From: Bacteroidales bacterium
GTDB lineage: Bacteria > Bacteroidota > Bacteroidia > Bacteroidales > UBA932
NCBI GenBank assembly: GCA_017446775.1
Contig: JAFSQE010000017.1
Location: forward strand, 86,404-150,403
Direction: 5' to 3'
DNA: 64,000 nucleotides
Shown: positions 43,494 to 52,642 of the stretch, in pieces
Numbering within the stretch: the first letter of the stretch is position 1
Layout of the letters: each line of letters starts with the position of its first letter
Program-made: the position numbers and the translations under genes
The notes under the pieces: generated by a model
Told to the model about the DNA's origin: nothing
The model's database searches: none
What the model saw: the letters and a program-made list of their open reading frames with translations, nothing else

Positions 43494-44357
43494 ATGAGAT
43501 ATTATTTGCCATCCTGGGCCCATTGCCTGCTGCTTGTTCTGGTGTTCGCCGTCGGCAGTATGTTGGCTGCTGCATTGATGCGACTGGGCGTCAAGTCCAA
43601 CGCAGCGGTGTATGCGGTATCGATGCTGTTCCCGTTCCTGTGGGCATATCTTGCCTCACGCCGCAACTTCAGGCGCGGTAAAGGATACGTCCCGGTAGAC
43701 GAACCGCGTAGCGGCGGTTTTAAGAGCATGGTGCCGGTGTTTGTGCTGGCGGTGGTGGCCACTCCCTTCATGGGGGCTCTGGTAGAACCCATAACCAACC
43801 TTTTCCCGATGTCGGATCTCTTCAAAAAGGCTTTTGAAGAGATGTTTGATACCTCCCGTCCGGTGGATCTGTTCATATCGACATCCATTCTGGCGCCGGT
43901 TTGCGAAGAGCTGCTGTGCAGGGGCATAATCTGCCGCAGCCTGCTCTCCCGCCACAAACCGTGGTTCGCAATACTGTTCTCTGCAGTTATCTTTGCCCTG
44001 CTCCATGCCAATCTGCACCAGGGGCTGGTAGCGCTTTGCCTGGGGGCTTTCATGGGGTGGATATACTATAAAACCCACAGCCTGTGGTGCGCGATTGCGA
44101 TACATTTTACCAACAACACCCTCTCGCAGGTGATGCTGTATGCTTTCCCCGACCTGCCTATAGATGCAACCTATGCCGATGTCATTCCTCAGCCGTGGTA
44201 TGGCATCCTTTTGGCAGTCGCTCTGGCGGTGGTTGCCGCAACCATCTATGTAATCCATATCAAATACAATAATGAACAAAGCACTTTATCCTTTGCGGTT
44301 CGACCCGCTTCAAGTAGAGAAACGGTGGGGAGGGAATGCCCTCCTGAAGAGGTTTGA
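43494..44357 (+). CDS. CPBP-family (CAAX-like) intramembrane metalloprotease
   Basis: A 287-residue membrane protein with about eight helices. LAPVCEELLCRGIICRSLL (EExxxR), FALLHANLHQG and HFTNNTLSQV are the CPBP/Abi motifs that bind a metal ion. It may cut or mature membrane substrates; bacterial members are often of unknown role. The last 28 codons overlap the start of manA by 86 bases in another frame, an unusually large overlap. A -7-like TAAATTTG lies at 43467-43474. Confidence 0.87.
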   Translation: MRYYLPSWAHCLLLVLVFAVGSMLAAALMRLGVKSNAAVYAVSMLFPFLWAYLASRRNFRRGKGYVPVDEPRSGGFKSMVPVFVLAVVATPFMGALVEPITNLFPMSDLFKKAFEEMFDTSRPVDLFISTSILAPVCEELLCRGIICRSLLSRHKPWFAILFSAVIFALLHANLHQGLVALCLGAFMGWIYYKTHSLWCAIAIHFTNNTLSQVMLYAFPDLPIDATYADVIPQPWYGILLAVALAVVAATIYVIHIKYNNEQSTLSFAVRPASSRETVGRECPPEEV

Positions 44358-45318
44358 CAAACAGGCCGCAGAGAGTCAGAAAGAGGCCGGAGTAAACCTG
44401 CAGAGCATTGGCGAATCCTTTGAGCTTTACGAGTTCGGGGAGGACTACAGCTCCCTTATCACCAACGGATTCCTTAAAGGCAACAACATCTGCGATGTCC
44501 TGGAGACCTATCTGGGCGACCTGGTCGGAGACAACATCTACGACTATTTTGGCAACCAGTTCCCGCTGCTGGTAAAATATCTTAACATAGAGGGGCGTTT
44601 GTCGGTGCAGGTACATCCTACCGACGAGGTGGCTGCAGAGAGATATGACTGCCTTGGCAAGAACGAATTCTGGTATGTGGTGGATGCAAAGCCCGATGCC
44701 CGCGTTTACATGGGGCTCAACCGCGACAGTTCTGCATCCGAGTTCTACGCCAAGTGCAAGGATGGCACCGTCCCGGAAATCATGAACGTATATCATCCCA
44801 AGCCGGGCGACTGTTTCTACATCAAGGCGGGCACGGTGCACGCCGCAGAAGGCGGTATCCTGATAGCGGAGATACAGGAGAACAGCGATGCCACCCTGCG
44901 CCTTTACGACTGGGGCTTTGAGAATAATCCGGCAACCCGCCGTGCAATCCATCTGGACGAGGCGATAGACTGCATAGACTATGGGAAATACAATGCTGCC
45001 CAGCTGTTCCGCCCTGCGGCAGATGCCCGCGGCGTGGTGTGCGACTGCAAGTGGTTCACCATAAGTGTAATCCCCTTGAAAGAGCGTTATTCGGCCGATC
45101 CTGACAACTTTAACAGCTTTGTGCTTTATATGTGCACCAGCGGTGCGGCAACCCTTGCCTGGGAGGGCGGCAGCGAAGAGATTGCTGCGGGCGATACGAT
45201 ACTGATACCGGCGGCGATGGGCGCTTACAGCCTTACCCCCATGGCAGAAGGGACATCCCTTATGGAAACCCACATCCGCAGGATAGAAGATGATAAAGAC
45301 GATTATCTTGAGAAATAA
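44272..45318 (+). CDS. manA: Type I mannose-6-phosphate isomerase (cupin)
   Basis: A 348-residue zinc isomerase. YPLRFDPLQVEKRWGG, LSVQVHPTDEVA, NEFWYVVDAKPDARVYMGL, FYIKAGTVHAAEGGILIAEIQENSDATLRLYDWG and the C-terminal cupin half match ManA/PMI. It interconverts mannose 6-phosphate and fructose 6-phosphate for GDP-mannose or catabolism. The conserved N-terminus supports ATG 44272 although this overlaps the protease gene by 86 bases. The S4 gene starts 2 bases after its stop. Confidence 0.92.
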   Translation: MNKALYPLRFDPLQVEKRWGGNALLKRFDKQAAESQKEAGVNLQSIGESFELYEFGEDYSSLITNGFLKGNNICDVLETYLGDLVGDNIYDYFGNQFPLLVKYLNIEGRLSVQVHPTDEVAAERYDCLGKNEFWYVVDAKPDARVYMGLNRDSSASEFYAKCKDGTVPEIMNVYHPKPGDCFYIKAGTVHAAEGGILIAEIQENSDATLRLYDWGFENNPATRRAIHLDEAIDCIDYGKYNAAQLFRPAADARGVVCDCKWFTISVIPLKERYSADPDNFNSFVLYMCTSGAATLAWEGGSEEIAAGDTILIPAAMGAYSLTPMAEGTSLMETHIRRIEDDKDDYLEK

Positions 45319-45320
45319 TC

Positions 45321-45731
45321 ATGGCCGATTCAACAAGATTGGATAAATATCTCTGGTCTATCAGGGTGTTCAAGACCCGCAGCGATGCTACCGATGCTTG
45401 CCGCGGCGGTAAGGTCACCGTGAACGGGCAGGATGCCAAGCCCTCGCGCGAGGTCAAGGCTGGCGATATGGTGCAGGTCCGCAAAGGGCCGGTGCTTTAC
45501 AGCTACAAGGTGCTGCAACCCATAGACCGGCGCCAGGGAGCGGCGCTGGTGGGGCAGTATGCACAGAACCTCACCCCGGAGAGCGAGCTAAATAAGCTGC
45601 ACGCCCCGCACGAATCGTTCTTTGTGGTGCGCGACCGCGGGGCGGGGCGTCCCACAAAAAAAGAGCGCCGGGAAATGGACACTCTTTATTCTGCCTTGGA
45701 AGAGGATTTCTCTTCAGACGATTTTGACTGA
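45321..45731 (+). CDS. S4-domain RNA-binding protein (Hsp15-like)
   Basis: A 136-residue basic protein: an S4 domain at the N-terminus (RLDKYLWSIRVFKTRSDATDACRGG, VNGQDAKPSREVKAGDMV), then a basic region (GAGRPTKKERREMD) and an acidic tail (SALEEDFSSDDFD). Hsp15-like proteins bind free 50S subunits carrying nascent chains. It is probably cotranscribed with manA. Its 3' end overlaps the convergent pth gene by 46 bases. Confidence 0.9.
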   Translation: MADSTRLDKYLWSIRVFKTRSDATDACRGGKVTVNGQDAKPSREVKAGDMVQVRKGPVLYSYKVLQPIDRRQGAALVGQYAQNLTPESELNKLHAPHESFFVVRDRGAGRPTKKERREMDTLYSALEEDFSSDDFD

Positions 45732-46318
45732 TCTTCTGCCGGGGGCATCACCCTGCGGTTGAATCGGGTCATCGCCCTGTCCGGCCCCTCCAGTACAAAA
45801 CATTTTATCGCCTCTACAGCTGTCTTGAGCACAACGGGCAGCAGGCGTTTCTCTTCCAGCAAAAGCTCGCCCAGCACAAAGTCTATCTGGCCGCCGGGGG
45901 CGAATCCATTGCCTATGCCAAGGCGCAGCCGGGCGTACTGGTCGCTTACAAGGTGATAGTCTATGCTCTTGAGGCCGTTGTGGCCACCGTCGCTGCCGCT
46001 CTTTTTAAGCCTCAACGTGCCAAAGGGGAGCGCCAGGTCGTCTACCACAACCAGCAGGTTTTCTGGCTCGATGCCTAGCTTTTTGTACCAATATGCCACA
46101 GCCTTGCCGCTGTTGTTCATATAGGTAGAGGGCTTTAACAGATGCAGCGTGTTGCCCTTCAGGCGCATCTGCGCCACATCGCCATACCGGTCGGTAGAAA
46201 AAACAACATCGGATGCCCCGGCAAGGGCATCCAATGTCATAAATCCCATATTGTGCCTGGTGGCTGCGTACTCCGGACCTATATTCCCAAGGCCTGCTAT
46301 GAGGTACGACTGCGCCAT
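45686..46318 (-). CDS. pth: Peptidyl-tRNA hydrolase
   Basis: A 210-residue enzyme. LIAGLGNIGPEYAATRHNMGF (Asn, catalytic His), LLKPSTYMNNSGKAV, VVDDLALPFG and GGHNGLKSI are the Pth signatures. It frees tRNA from stalled peptidyl-tRNA. A charged Ser/Lys-rich tail (about 18 residues) extends past the core and lies in the region overlapping the convergent S4 gene. It starts 21 bases after rplY; rplY-pth is a common pair in bacteria. Confidence 0.95.
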   Translation of the reverse strand: MAQSYLIAGLGNIGPEYAATRHNMGFMTLDALAGASDVVFSTDRYGDVAQMRLKGNTLHLLKPSTYMNNSGKAVAYWYKKLGIEPENLLVVVDDLALPFGTLRLKKSGSDGGHNGLKSIDYHLVSDQYARLRLGIGNGFAPGGQIDFVLGELLLEEKRLLPVVLKTAVEAIKCFVLEGPDRAMTRFNRRVMPPAEDQSKSSEEKSSSKAE

Positions 46319-46339
46319 TGCACTTTAAGTATGGAGCAA

Positions 46340-46930
46340 TTACTCGGCAGCCTCTGCGCTTTCGCCTTCTGCAGCAGCTACGGCGTTGCGGGTAGAGAGG
46401 CAAGATACCACGATGGTAGCCTTGGGGTTAACAATCGCGATCTTGTCGAACTTAAGATCACCTGCGGTGATGCGCTTGCCGATTGCGAGGTTGGTTACAT
46501 CAACGGTGAGGTCATCGGGAAGATTCTCGATAAGACCGCTGATGCGCAGTTTGCGGCGGGAAACCTGCAGCTTGCCACCAGCCTTTACGCCTACGGAGTT
46601 GCCGGTGATAATCACGGGAACCTCTACAACGACGGGCTTCTTCTCGTCCACAACCAGAAAGTCTGCGTGGAGAGCGCGGTCGGTAACGGGGTGATACTGT
46701 ACCTCGCCCAGGAGTGCGGTGCACTTTGTGCCATCCACATCAAGGTCTACGATGTGGCAATAGGGGGTGTGGGTGAGAGTCTTGAGCTCTTTCTCGTCAA
46801 TTGCAAAAGCGATGTTCTCAGTGCCGTTGCCATACACAACGCAAGGGACCTTGCCCTCTTTGCGGGTTGCGCGGACATCAGCTTTGCTGCCAGTGGTTCT
46901 CTTGGAACCGGAGATAGTAAGATGTTTCAT
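46340..46930 (-). CDS. rplY: 50S ribosomal protein L25 (CTC type)
   Basis: A 196-residue L25/TL5/CTC protein. SGSKRTTGSKADVRATRKEG and VPCVVYGNG form the 5S rRNA-binding N-terminal domain, and VGVKAGGKLQVSRRKLRISGLIENLPDDLTVDVTNL the CTC C-terminal domain. An alanine/glutamate-rich tail ends it. ATG 46930 is preferred to TTG 46933. A strong promoter and a roughly 95-base leader with two hairpin candidates precede it. The pth gene follows. Confidence 0.95.
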   Translation of the reverse strand: MKHLTISGSKRTTGSKADVRATRKEGKVPCVVYGNGTENIAFAIDEKELKTLTHTPYCHIVDLDVDGTKCTALLGEVQYHPVTDRALHADFLVVDEKKPVVVEVPVIITGNSVGVKAGGKLQVSRRKLRISGLIENLPDDLTVDVTNLAIGKRITAGDLKFDKIAIVNPKATIVVSCLSTRNAVAAAEGESAEAAE

Positions 46931-47058
46931 CAATTTTGTTTTTAAAATGTGTTACTCAGCTTGCGGGTGGCTTTGAAGCGGCCGCAAGCCCCATTGCACC
47001 AAAATGCCGGGGCATTTTTCTTGGGGCTGCAAAGATATAAAAAATAAACGTTATTCAA
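46931..47058 (-). promoter_or_regulatory. rplY promoter and structured leader
   Basis: Read leftward, TTG (47058-47056) and TATCTTTG (47037-47030) are separated by 18 bases. The following leader holds AAAATGCC/GGCATTTT (47001-47008, 47011-47018), a near-perfect hairpin, and a GCTTGCG/CGCAAGC pair closer to the start. The 17 bases 47024-47040 are identical to the DUF2795 promoter. Possible L25 autoregulation is inferred. Confidence 0.55.
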
Positions 47059-48244
47059 TGACTTTTACCTTTTTATTCCACTCAAGGCTCTTGTAATAAG
47101 CGTTCAAGGTGGGATAAGAAGGGTTGGGGATATAGCTGCTCAGGCCGCTGTAGTGCTCTATGGCCAGCCCCAGGAACTCCTCTGTGGAGTTCTTGTAGGG
47201 GACAGCCTTGTCTAGCTGTTCGGCCAGCTGTGCATAGCGGCTGGCAGATGCGAACTGCTCAAAATAGTGGGCCAGGTCAAAAAAGTAATCTTTGCGGGAG
47301 TTGTAGAAATAGTGCTGCACCCCAAGCCGGTTTACACTTTCCATCGCTTCGCGACTCTCTGCCACGATGTTGGCACATATATCGGACAGCGCATCCAGTT
47401 CGCGGCAATCTATAAGGGCGATGGTGCCCGACTGCATGCCGCCGCTCTGACTCTGATACAGCTCGTAGTACTTCTGGCTGATATACTCAAGACCTTCCCG
47501 GCCAGGTTTGTTGAACAGGTTGTCCAGAATAACGGTGTATGGGAAGCCCTGTATAAGGATCTCGGTGGGGGAGGCGATAATCCAGTCACAGCTGTTCTTA
47601 AGCTGGTAAGCCACCTCTACGGCGCCCATATAGCAGCAGTCCATCAGCAGCGCTTCCCAATGATAGTTGCCAAGCACAGAGGCGAACTCCACGATGTCGA
47701 TTTCGTCTTTGGTCTTTGCATCGTAGCCTATGCTCTCCCTGGCAACCTGCAGCTTTGCGCCACCTCGCTCGCCAGGGCCGTCGAAATAGCCCACCGGCAG
47801 CCAGCCGGTACCGTGAGAAGAGAACAGCAGCGCACGGTGGGTGGGGGAACAGGTGGCCTCTGCCGTGGCAAGAACCTGCGCGAACGACTCCGGGTCACAG
47901 GCGTTGAAATCTTCATTATAGGTGGCGATTACCTCCTGCATAACCGTGCCGGCGCTGTTCTTGTAGTAGCGTGACAGGGTCGCTTCGCTGCGAAGGGTGC
48001 TGGAAGACGAATTGCGGTCCTGGAAGAAGACCAGCAGTTCCTGGTCCTGAGACCCTTTCTCCGGGACATAACCGGCCAGCATATCGGTGATATTGCCCGA
48101 GGCATAGGGCGACAGCGACGTCTCGGTGGCTGCAACATAAAGCAGCGCCATCCGTTTCTCTACCGTCGGGTTGCAGAAGATATCGCAACCGGCAGTAATG
48201 ACCGCCATCACACCAAGAACTATGATATGTACTAACCGCCTCAT
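47051..48244 (-). CDS. C11 (clostripain-like) peptidase lipoprotein
   Basis: A 397-residue lipoprotein (MAVITAGC, Cys20). ALLFSSHGTGWLP supplies the catalytic His and LLMDCCYMGAVEVAYQL the catalytic Cys of family C11. Residues about 240-397 are a helical C-terminal region. ATG 48244 is chosen; upstream codons overlap murI. It is the last gene of an S8 protease/PorV-like/murI operon, 13 bases after murI. Two proteases flanking a PorV-like barrel gene suggest surface processing (inference). Confidence 0.88.
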   Translation of the reverse strand: MRRLVHIIVLGVMAVITAGCDIFCNPTVEKRMALLYVAATETSLSPYASGNITDMLAGYVPEKGSQDQELLVFFQDRNSSSSTLRSEATLSRYYKNSAGTVMQEVIATYNEDFNACDPESFAQVLATAEATCSPTHRALLFSSHGTGWLPVGYFDGPGERGGAKLQVARESIGYDAKTKDEIDIVEFASVLGNYHWEALLMDCCYMGAVEVAYQLKNSCDWIIASPTEILIQGFPYTVILDNLFNKPGREGLEYISQKYYELYQSQSGGMQSGTIALIDCRELDALSDICANIVAESREAMESVNRLGVQHYFYNSRKDYFFDLAHYFEQFASASRYAQLAEQLDKAVPYKNSTEEFLGLAIEHYSGLSSYIPNPSYPTLNAYYKSLEWNKKVKVIE

Positions 48245-48257
48245 CAAGAGTGCAAAA

Positions 48258-49037
48258 TTACAAAATATTCTGCTCAAGGCAATAATCATGCCCGCCACAG
48301 ATTTGCGCTATGACTGTCTGGGCGTTTGGAGTAAACTCTGCAGAAGAGAAGAACTGCCATGCTCCTGGGCGCCGGGGGGTCTCCTGATACAGCTTTATGG
48401 CCTGCCGGGCCACCGCCGGGGCGGGATTTACAATCACCGCCCGGCCAGCGGTGATGCGCTCTATCTCCTCTGTGAGAAAAGGGTAGTGGGTGCATCCCAG
48501 CACAATGTGGTCGGCGCCCGCGTCGAGCATCGGGTCGATATATTTGTGCAGCAACGCCACTGTCTGTTCTGAGTGGATGCGTCCCTGCTCTACCGCCTCT
48601 ACCAGTCCGTATCCCACCTGCTCTATTACCCGCACATCATCCCCTGCGGCGGCATATTGCGCCAGGGTCCTGTTATATTTCTCGCCGGTCAATGTAACGG
48701 CTGTGGCCAGAACCCCTATCACACCGCTTCTGGAATTGAGGATGGCCGGCTTTATGGCGGGTTCCATCCCCACGAAAGGTATGTCAAACTGCTCCCTTAG
48801 CGTGCCTATGGCAGCGGAGGTGGCGGTGTTGCAGGCCACCACAATCATGTCGGCACCGCGGCTGTTCAGAAACCGCGCAATCTCCTGTGCCCGTCCGCGC
48901 AGGAACTCGTTGGACTTTGAACCGTACGGGCAGTGCCTGCTGTCTGCAAAGTAGAGATAGTCCCTGTCGCCGGGCAGGGCTATGATCTCTTTGAAAACGG
49001 ACAGGCCGCCGAGTCCAGAATCGTAAATGCCAATCAT
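48258..49037 (-). CDS. murI: Glutamate racemase
   Basis: A 259-residue racemase. IGIYDSGLGGLSVFKEI, VVACNTATSAAIG (first catalytic Cys) and IVLGCTHYPFL (second catalytic Cys) are MurI motifs. It makes D-glutamate for peptidoglycan. Its start overlaps the end of the PorV-like gene by 4 bases (ATGA), so it is translationally coupled to an outer-membrane operon, an odd partner for a wall enzyme. Confidence 0.95.
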   Translation of the reverse strand: MIGIYDSGLGGLSVFKEIIALPGDRDYLYFADSRHCPYGSKSNEFLRGRAQEIARFLNSRGADMIVVACNTATSAAIGTLREQFDIPFVGMEPAIKPAILNSRSGVIGVLATAVTLTGEKYNRTLAQYAAAGDDVRVIEQVGYGLVEAVEQGRIHSEQTVALLHKYIDPMLDAGADHIVLGCTHYPFLTEEIERITAGRAVIVNPAPAVARQAIKLYQETPRRPGAWQFFSSAEFTPNAQTVIAQICGGHDYCLEQNIL

Positions 49038-49906
49038 AATTTAAGTCTTGCTGATATGGAATATGTGCCGGAGGCGGTAAGGTATGCGGCTCCGACATCA
49101 AAAATAGCACTTTTGAAGAATATTCCGGCAGAAAAATAGCTGGGAAGTACACCTCCCGCGGAGCACAGGTGCGCACCCAGGCGCAGCGCCAGCATATCAT
49201 TGAACGTATAACCGGTGCCGATGCTGGCTATGGCGGTGGCATAGGACGGCATGGCTCCAAGGTCCACGGCTGCTTCAAGCTCATGCCGCTCTGCAAGTGA
49301 AAAACGGCCGTAGACACCGACCTTGGCCGTGGCCGGCAGCGGATAGCCGCCATAACCATAGTCGATGTCAGGTCCCAGATTCTCTATGGCCGCACCCACG
49401 GCAATCTGACCGTTTATCTTCCAGATGCCGCCGATATCCACCGCAGGGCAATTCGCATAGTCGTTGTCTGTAAGGGCAGACCGGATATACTTGCCGGTAA
49501 GTCGGAATACGGTGGTTGGCAGGGGGGCATAGGTCACGTTGAGGGCGGCGCACAGCTCGCTCGCAAGGGTGGTTCCCATTCTCTGGCCGTTCTCGTTGTA
49601 GAGGGTCATCTCTTCCATGGCGTTGGTGGTGACATCCAGCCCGACACAGAGCGATGGCAAAATACCGACACGGGCAGCATAGTTGGTCAGGTTATAGTTG
49701 ATGGCGTTCCTGCGCCAGTAGATTTTATCGGCCCCGATCTCTACAATCGCCCCCGAGAGGGGACTGTTGTCCGGGGTGGCGATGTGGGCGCCCCCCATGG
49801 CCAGGTTTTCAGAGGAGTGCAGTATGGCTACAAACGGCACTGCCTGGGCGCGGGCGGCCAGAGGCAGGAGAGCAAGTATAATGGATATGACGATGCGCCG
49901 GATCAT
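49034..49906 (-). CDS. PorV/PorQ-like outer-membrane beta-barrel protein
   Basis: A 290-residue secreted protein (signal ending near ARAQA). GGAHIATPDN, YWRRNAINYNLTNYA and the C-terminal beta strands, ending in SISARLKL, resemble the PorV/PorQ (FadL-like) family. In T9SS, PorV shuttles cargo with C-terminal sorting domains and PorQ assembles the attachment complex. This one is shorter than typical PorV. It overlaps both neighbours by 4 bases, directly downstream of a T9SS-tagged protease gene. Confidence 0.8.
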   Translation of the reverse strand: MIRRIVISIILALLPLAARAQAVPFVAILHSSENLAMGGAHIATPDNSPLSGAIVEIGADKIYWRRNAINYNLTNYAARVGILPSLCVGLDVTTNAMEEMTLYNENGQRMGTTLASELCAALNVTYAPLPTTVFRLTGKYIRSALTDNDYANCPAVDIGGIWKINGQIAVGAAIENLGPDIDYGYGGYPLPATAKVGVYGRFSLAERHELEAAVDLGAMPSYATAIASIGTGYTFNDMLALRLGAHLCSAGGVLPSYFSAGIFFKSAIFDVGAAYLTASGTYSISARLKL

Positions 49907-52578
49907 AGCTTTACTATCTTTCTGTCAAGTGTCTCAGTCGCCGTTACGGTGGTGACGTCATATACCCCTGCGGCAAAGTCAGAAATGTCGATTACGGCGG
50001 GAGAGAAGGGGGCAGCTGAAAAAGATTGGTTCAGGAGTGTTCCGCCGGCGGCGTTGGTGATAACTACATCTACCGTGGCCTTCTCTTTGGTGCGCAGGTA
50101 CAGTTTGCCTTGGGTGACCGGATTCGGATATAGCTCAACCTGATGGCTGCCGTCGCAGATAAGCATGGAGAATGCACTCCCGACGCTCTTTCCAAAGAAG
50201 TCGGTGGCACTTACGGTGATGTTTGCATAGCCGTATTGCTGTGGTATCAGCCTCAGAGTGGAGGCTTCGCACTCGGGCTTTACGATAGAGTTCTTGTCGA
50301 CTTTGATGTCGTATGTGAGTGCCTCGCCGTCGGCGTCGGCAAAATAGTCATCAAGGTTAAGGGTTACGGTGCTGTTGTCGTCTACGATAATGTCGCTGAT
50401 TGGGCCGACAAGTTGCGGGGCGTGGTTCTCCAGCACGTCGTATGTAAGCGTTACGGAGCTGGTAAGGCCATAAGTGTCGGTTGCAGAGAGCGTGAAGTCA
50501 AAGGAGCCTGCTTTAGAAGCATAGCCGCGTATGGATACTATGGCCCTGTCTGCCTGTTGTGTCATCTTAACGGCGTTACCGTTGGTCGACAGAAGCGATG
50601 CGGTGACAACATCGCCATAGGGGTCGCCGATTCCGAACTCCAGGGTGATGGTTTCGTGCGCCTTCACCGTGAGGTGTTCCGTATCACCGGAGATAACCGG
50701 CGGGAGATTCACTGCGGTAACGATGCTGGTTACGGCGGTATTTGGCGTGAGGTGCCCGTATTCGTCCTGAAGGGCGGCGGCGATATAGTAGCGGGTGTCG
50801 TAGCAGGGCAACTCGGCCTCAACTTCAAACGGGGCGTCGCTTATCCCGCTCCGGATGCTGCAGACTGTATACGGGATGCCGTCGGTAGATGTAAATGGGG
50901 TTTCGGAGTAATATATCACAGCAGCTGACACCCAGTCGTTTGCCGCCGGGGACAAGGGTGTGGCAGATATGGTAGCCTTGACCCTGAAGCCGGATGCGGC
51001 CGCATTGAATGACGATATTTCAAACTGTGGCTGCCCGGTATCGGAACGGATGGCGTCGCAGACATTCACCAGTCCAATCCCGGGATACTTGCGTGGGTTG
51101 TACGCAGATATATCGGTGGTGTGGTGCAGCAGAATGTCAAAGAGATTCTCGCGGGTGAATCCCGGGCCGCCGCAATTGGCCAGCACCAGCGCCGCCGCCC
51201 CTGTAACATGGGGGCTTGCCATGGATGTGCCGCTGTACCAGTCGTAACTGTTGCCGATTACGGTGCTGTATATCTCGAACTTGTCGCCGCCGGGGGCCGC
51301 TAAATCAACCCAGTCGCCGTAGTTGGAGTAGGCTGTTATCTTAAAGTCGGCATCAAGGGCGCTCACAGCCAAAACGCCAGGGTATGCAGCTGGATATACC
51401 GGCCCCCTGGTGGATTCGTTGCCTGCCGCAAACACCACCAGCCCGCCGCGCATGGGGCCGGTCTGGTTGCCCTGGGCGTCGCATCCGGCATGCTCGTTAA
51501 AATAATCTATGGCATCCTTGACCACCTCGGGGAGAAAGTTAACATCCTCTTCGTAGCCCCAGCTGTTCTGGCAGAGCACGGCCCCGTGGTCGGCAGCCCA
51601 CTTAATGGCGCGGATCTCGTCTCCGGAATCATCGGAGCCCTGTTTGAATATCTGACAGGACATCAGCCTGACCCCCGGAACCGCCGCCTTTGCATCGCCG
51701 CCGGCAATGCCGCAGCCGCCGGTGGCATTGTTGTTTACCGCGGCAATAGTGCCGGCCACATGGGTGCCGTGGTCCTCTGCCGTAATGATATAGCTGTTGT
51801 CCAGAAAGTTGTAGCCATATATCAGCTTGCCGCTCTGGGCAGGGTTGTGCCACATGTTGGCCGCCAGGTCGTCGTGGGTGTATTCTATTCCGCCGTCCAC
51901 AATGGCCACTATTATATTCTCATCGCCGGGGCGGTATGCATTCCATGCCGGAACGACGTTTACATCGCATCCAGCTACAGCGCCGTCGGCCTCCAGCCGG
52001 TTGAAGTAGTGCCACTGACCCTCCAGGCCAGGGTCGTCGAACGGCAGGTTAACGCTGCCTGACCGCGATTTGGAACGATAGCTCTGATTGACACGCAGCT
52101 GTGCGTATGCGGCGCTGGAGGCGTGTCTCCAGCCTACGCTTTGTCCCTTGGGCCGGACTATTAGCGGGCAGTATTCCACCTTTGTTACCCCGGCGACACT
52201 GCCAAGCCCTTTGCCCGCCCTGGTGAGGGGCATCGTTTTTTCGAATTCTACATTCCACCAGCGGTGCAGGCCGCGGCTGCGGGTGCGCATTTCAAACTCC
52301 TCTTCATACGGGAAGGTCCGGCAGATGCCGGTGATGCCCATCTCAGGATTCTCCCTTATAAAGAAGGTGGGATCTTCTTCCAGTCTGGCGGCCGTCTCTT
52401 CGCTGACATATATGCGCACACGCCCCTTCTGCAGCGCATCCACGCTTATGCTGATGCCATCGGCAGTGGTTACGGTATCAACCTGCTGCTCCATCTCCAG
52501 AGCGCGGGAAACGCATCCCGCCGCCAGAAGGGCCGCTGCAACCGTAACGATTATGTAAGATACCGTCCGCACAGCCAC
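49903..52578 (-). CDS. S8 subtilisin-like protease lipoprotein with T9SS C-terminal sorting domain
   Basis: An 891-residue protein. The N-terminus has a lipobox (LLAAGC, Cys22). The S8 domain carries IVAIVDGGIEYTHDD (Asp228), EDHGTHVAGT (His270), VFAAGNEST (Asn387) and SGTSMASPHVTG (Ser452). Three to four Ig/cadherin-like domains follow, and the C-terminus VELYPNPVTQGKLYLRT to DRKIVKL is a type A T9SS sorting domain. A lipoprotein signal plus a T9SS domain is unusual. It is the first gene of a coupled operon with PorV-like, murI and C11 genes. Confidence 0.92.
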   Translation of the reverse strand: MAVRTVSYIIVTVAAALLAAGCVSRALEMEQQVDTVTTADGISISVDALQKGRVRIYVSEETAARLEEDPTFFIRENPEMGITGICRTFPYEEEFEMRTRSRGLHRWWNVEFEKTMPLTRAGKGLGSVAGVTKVEYCPLIVRPKGQSVGWRHASSAAYAQLRVNQSYRSKSRSGSVNLPFDDPGLEGQWHYFNRLEADGAVAGCDVNVVPAWNAYRPGDENIIVAIVDGGIEYTHDDLAANMWHNPAQSGKLIYGYNFLDNSYIITAEDHGTHVAGTIAAVNNNATGGCGIAGGDAKAAVPGVRLMSCQIFKQGSDDSGDEIRAIKWAADHGAVLCQNSWGYEEDVNFLPEVVKDAIDYFNEHAGCDAQGNQTGPMRGGLVVFAAGNESTRGPVYPAAYPGVLAVSALDADFKITAYSNYGDWVDLAAPGGDKFEIYSTVIGNSYDWYSGTSMASPHVTGAAALVLANCGGPGFTRENLFDILLHHTTDISAYNPRKYPGIGLVNVCDAIRSDTGQPQFEISSFNAAASGFRVKATISATPLSPAANDWVSAAVIYYSETPFTSTDGIPYTVCSIRSGISDAPFEVEAELPCYDTRYYIAAALQDEYGHLTPNTAVTSIVTAVNLPPVISGDTEHLTVKAHETITLEFGIGDPYGDVVTASLLSTNGNAVKMTQQADRAIVSIRGYASKAGSFDFTLSATDTYGLTSSVTLTYDVLENHAPQLVGPISDIIVDDNSTVTLNLDDYFADADGEALTYDIKVDKNSIVKPECEASTLRLIPQQYGYANITVSATDFFGKSVGSAFSMLICDGSHQVELYPNPVTQGKLYLRTKEKATVDVVITNAAGGTLLNQSFSAAPFSPAVIDISDFAAGVYDVTTVTATETLDRKIVKL

Positions 52579-52590
52579 AAAGATAATAAA

Positions 52591-52620
52591 AAAGCCAACC
52601 GAATGGCTCCGGCTGGCTTT
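52591..52620 (-). terminator. rpoC terminator
   Basis: Eleven-base arms (52591-52601 and 52610-52620) pair with one mismatch. Read leftward, an A/T-rich tract with T-run follows. It ends the rpoBC transcript just before the S8 protease gene. Confidence 0.8.
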
Positions 52621-52642
52621 CTTAATTGATTGCTACGGATAA

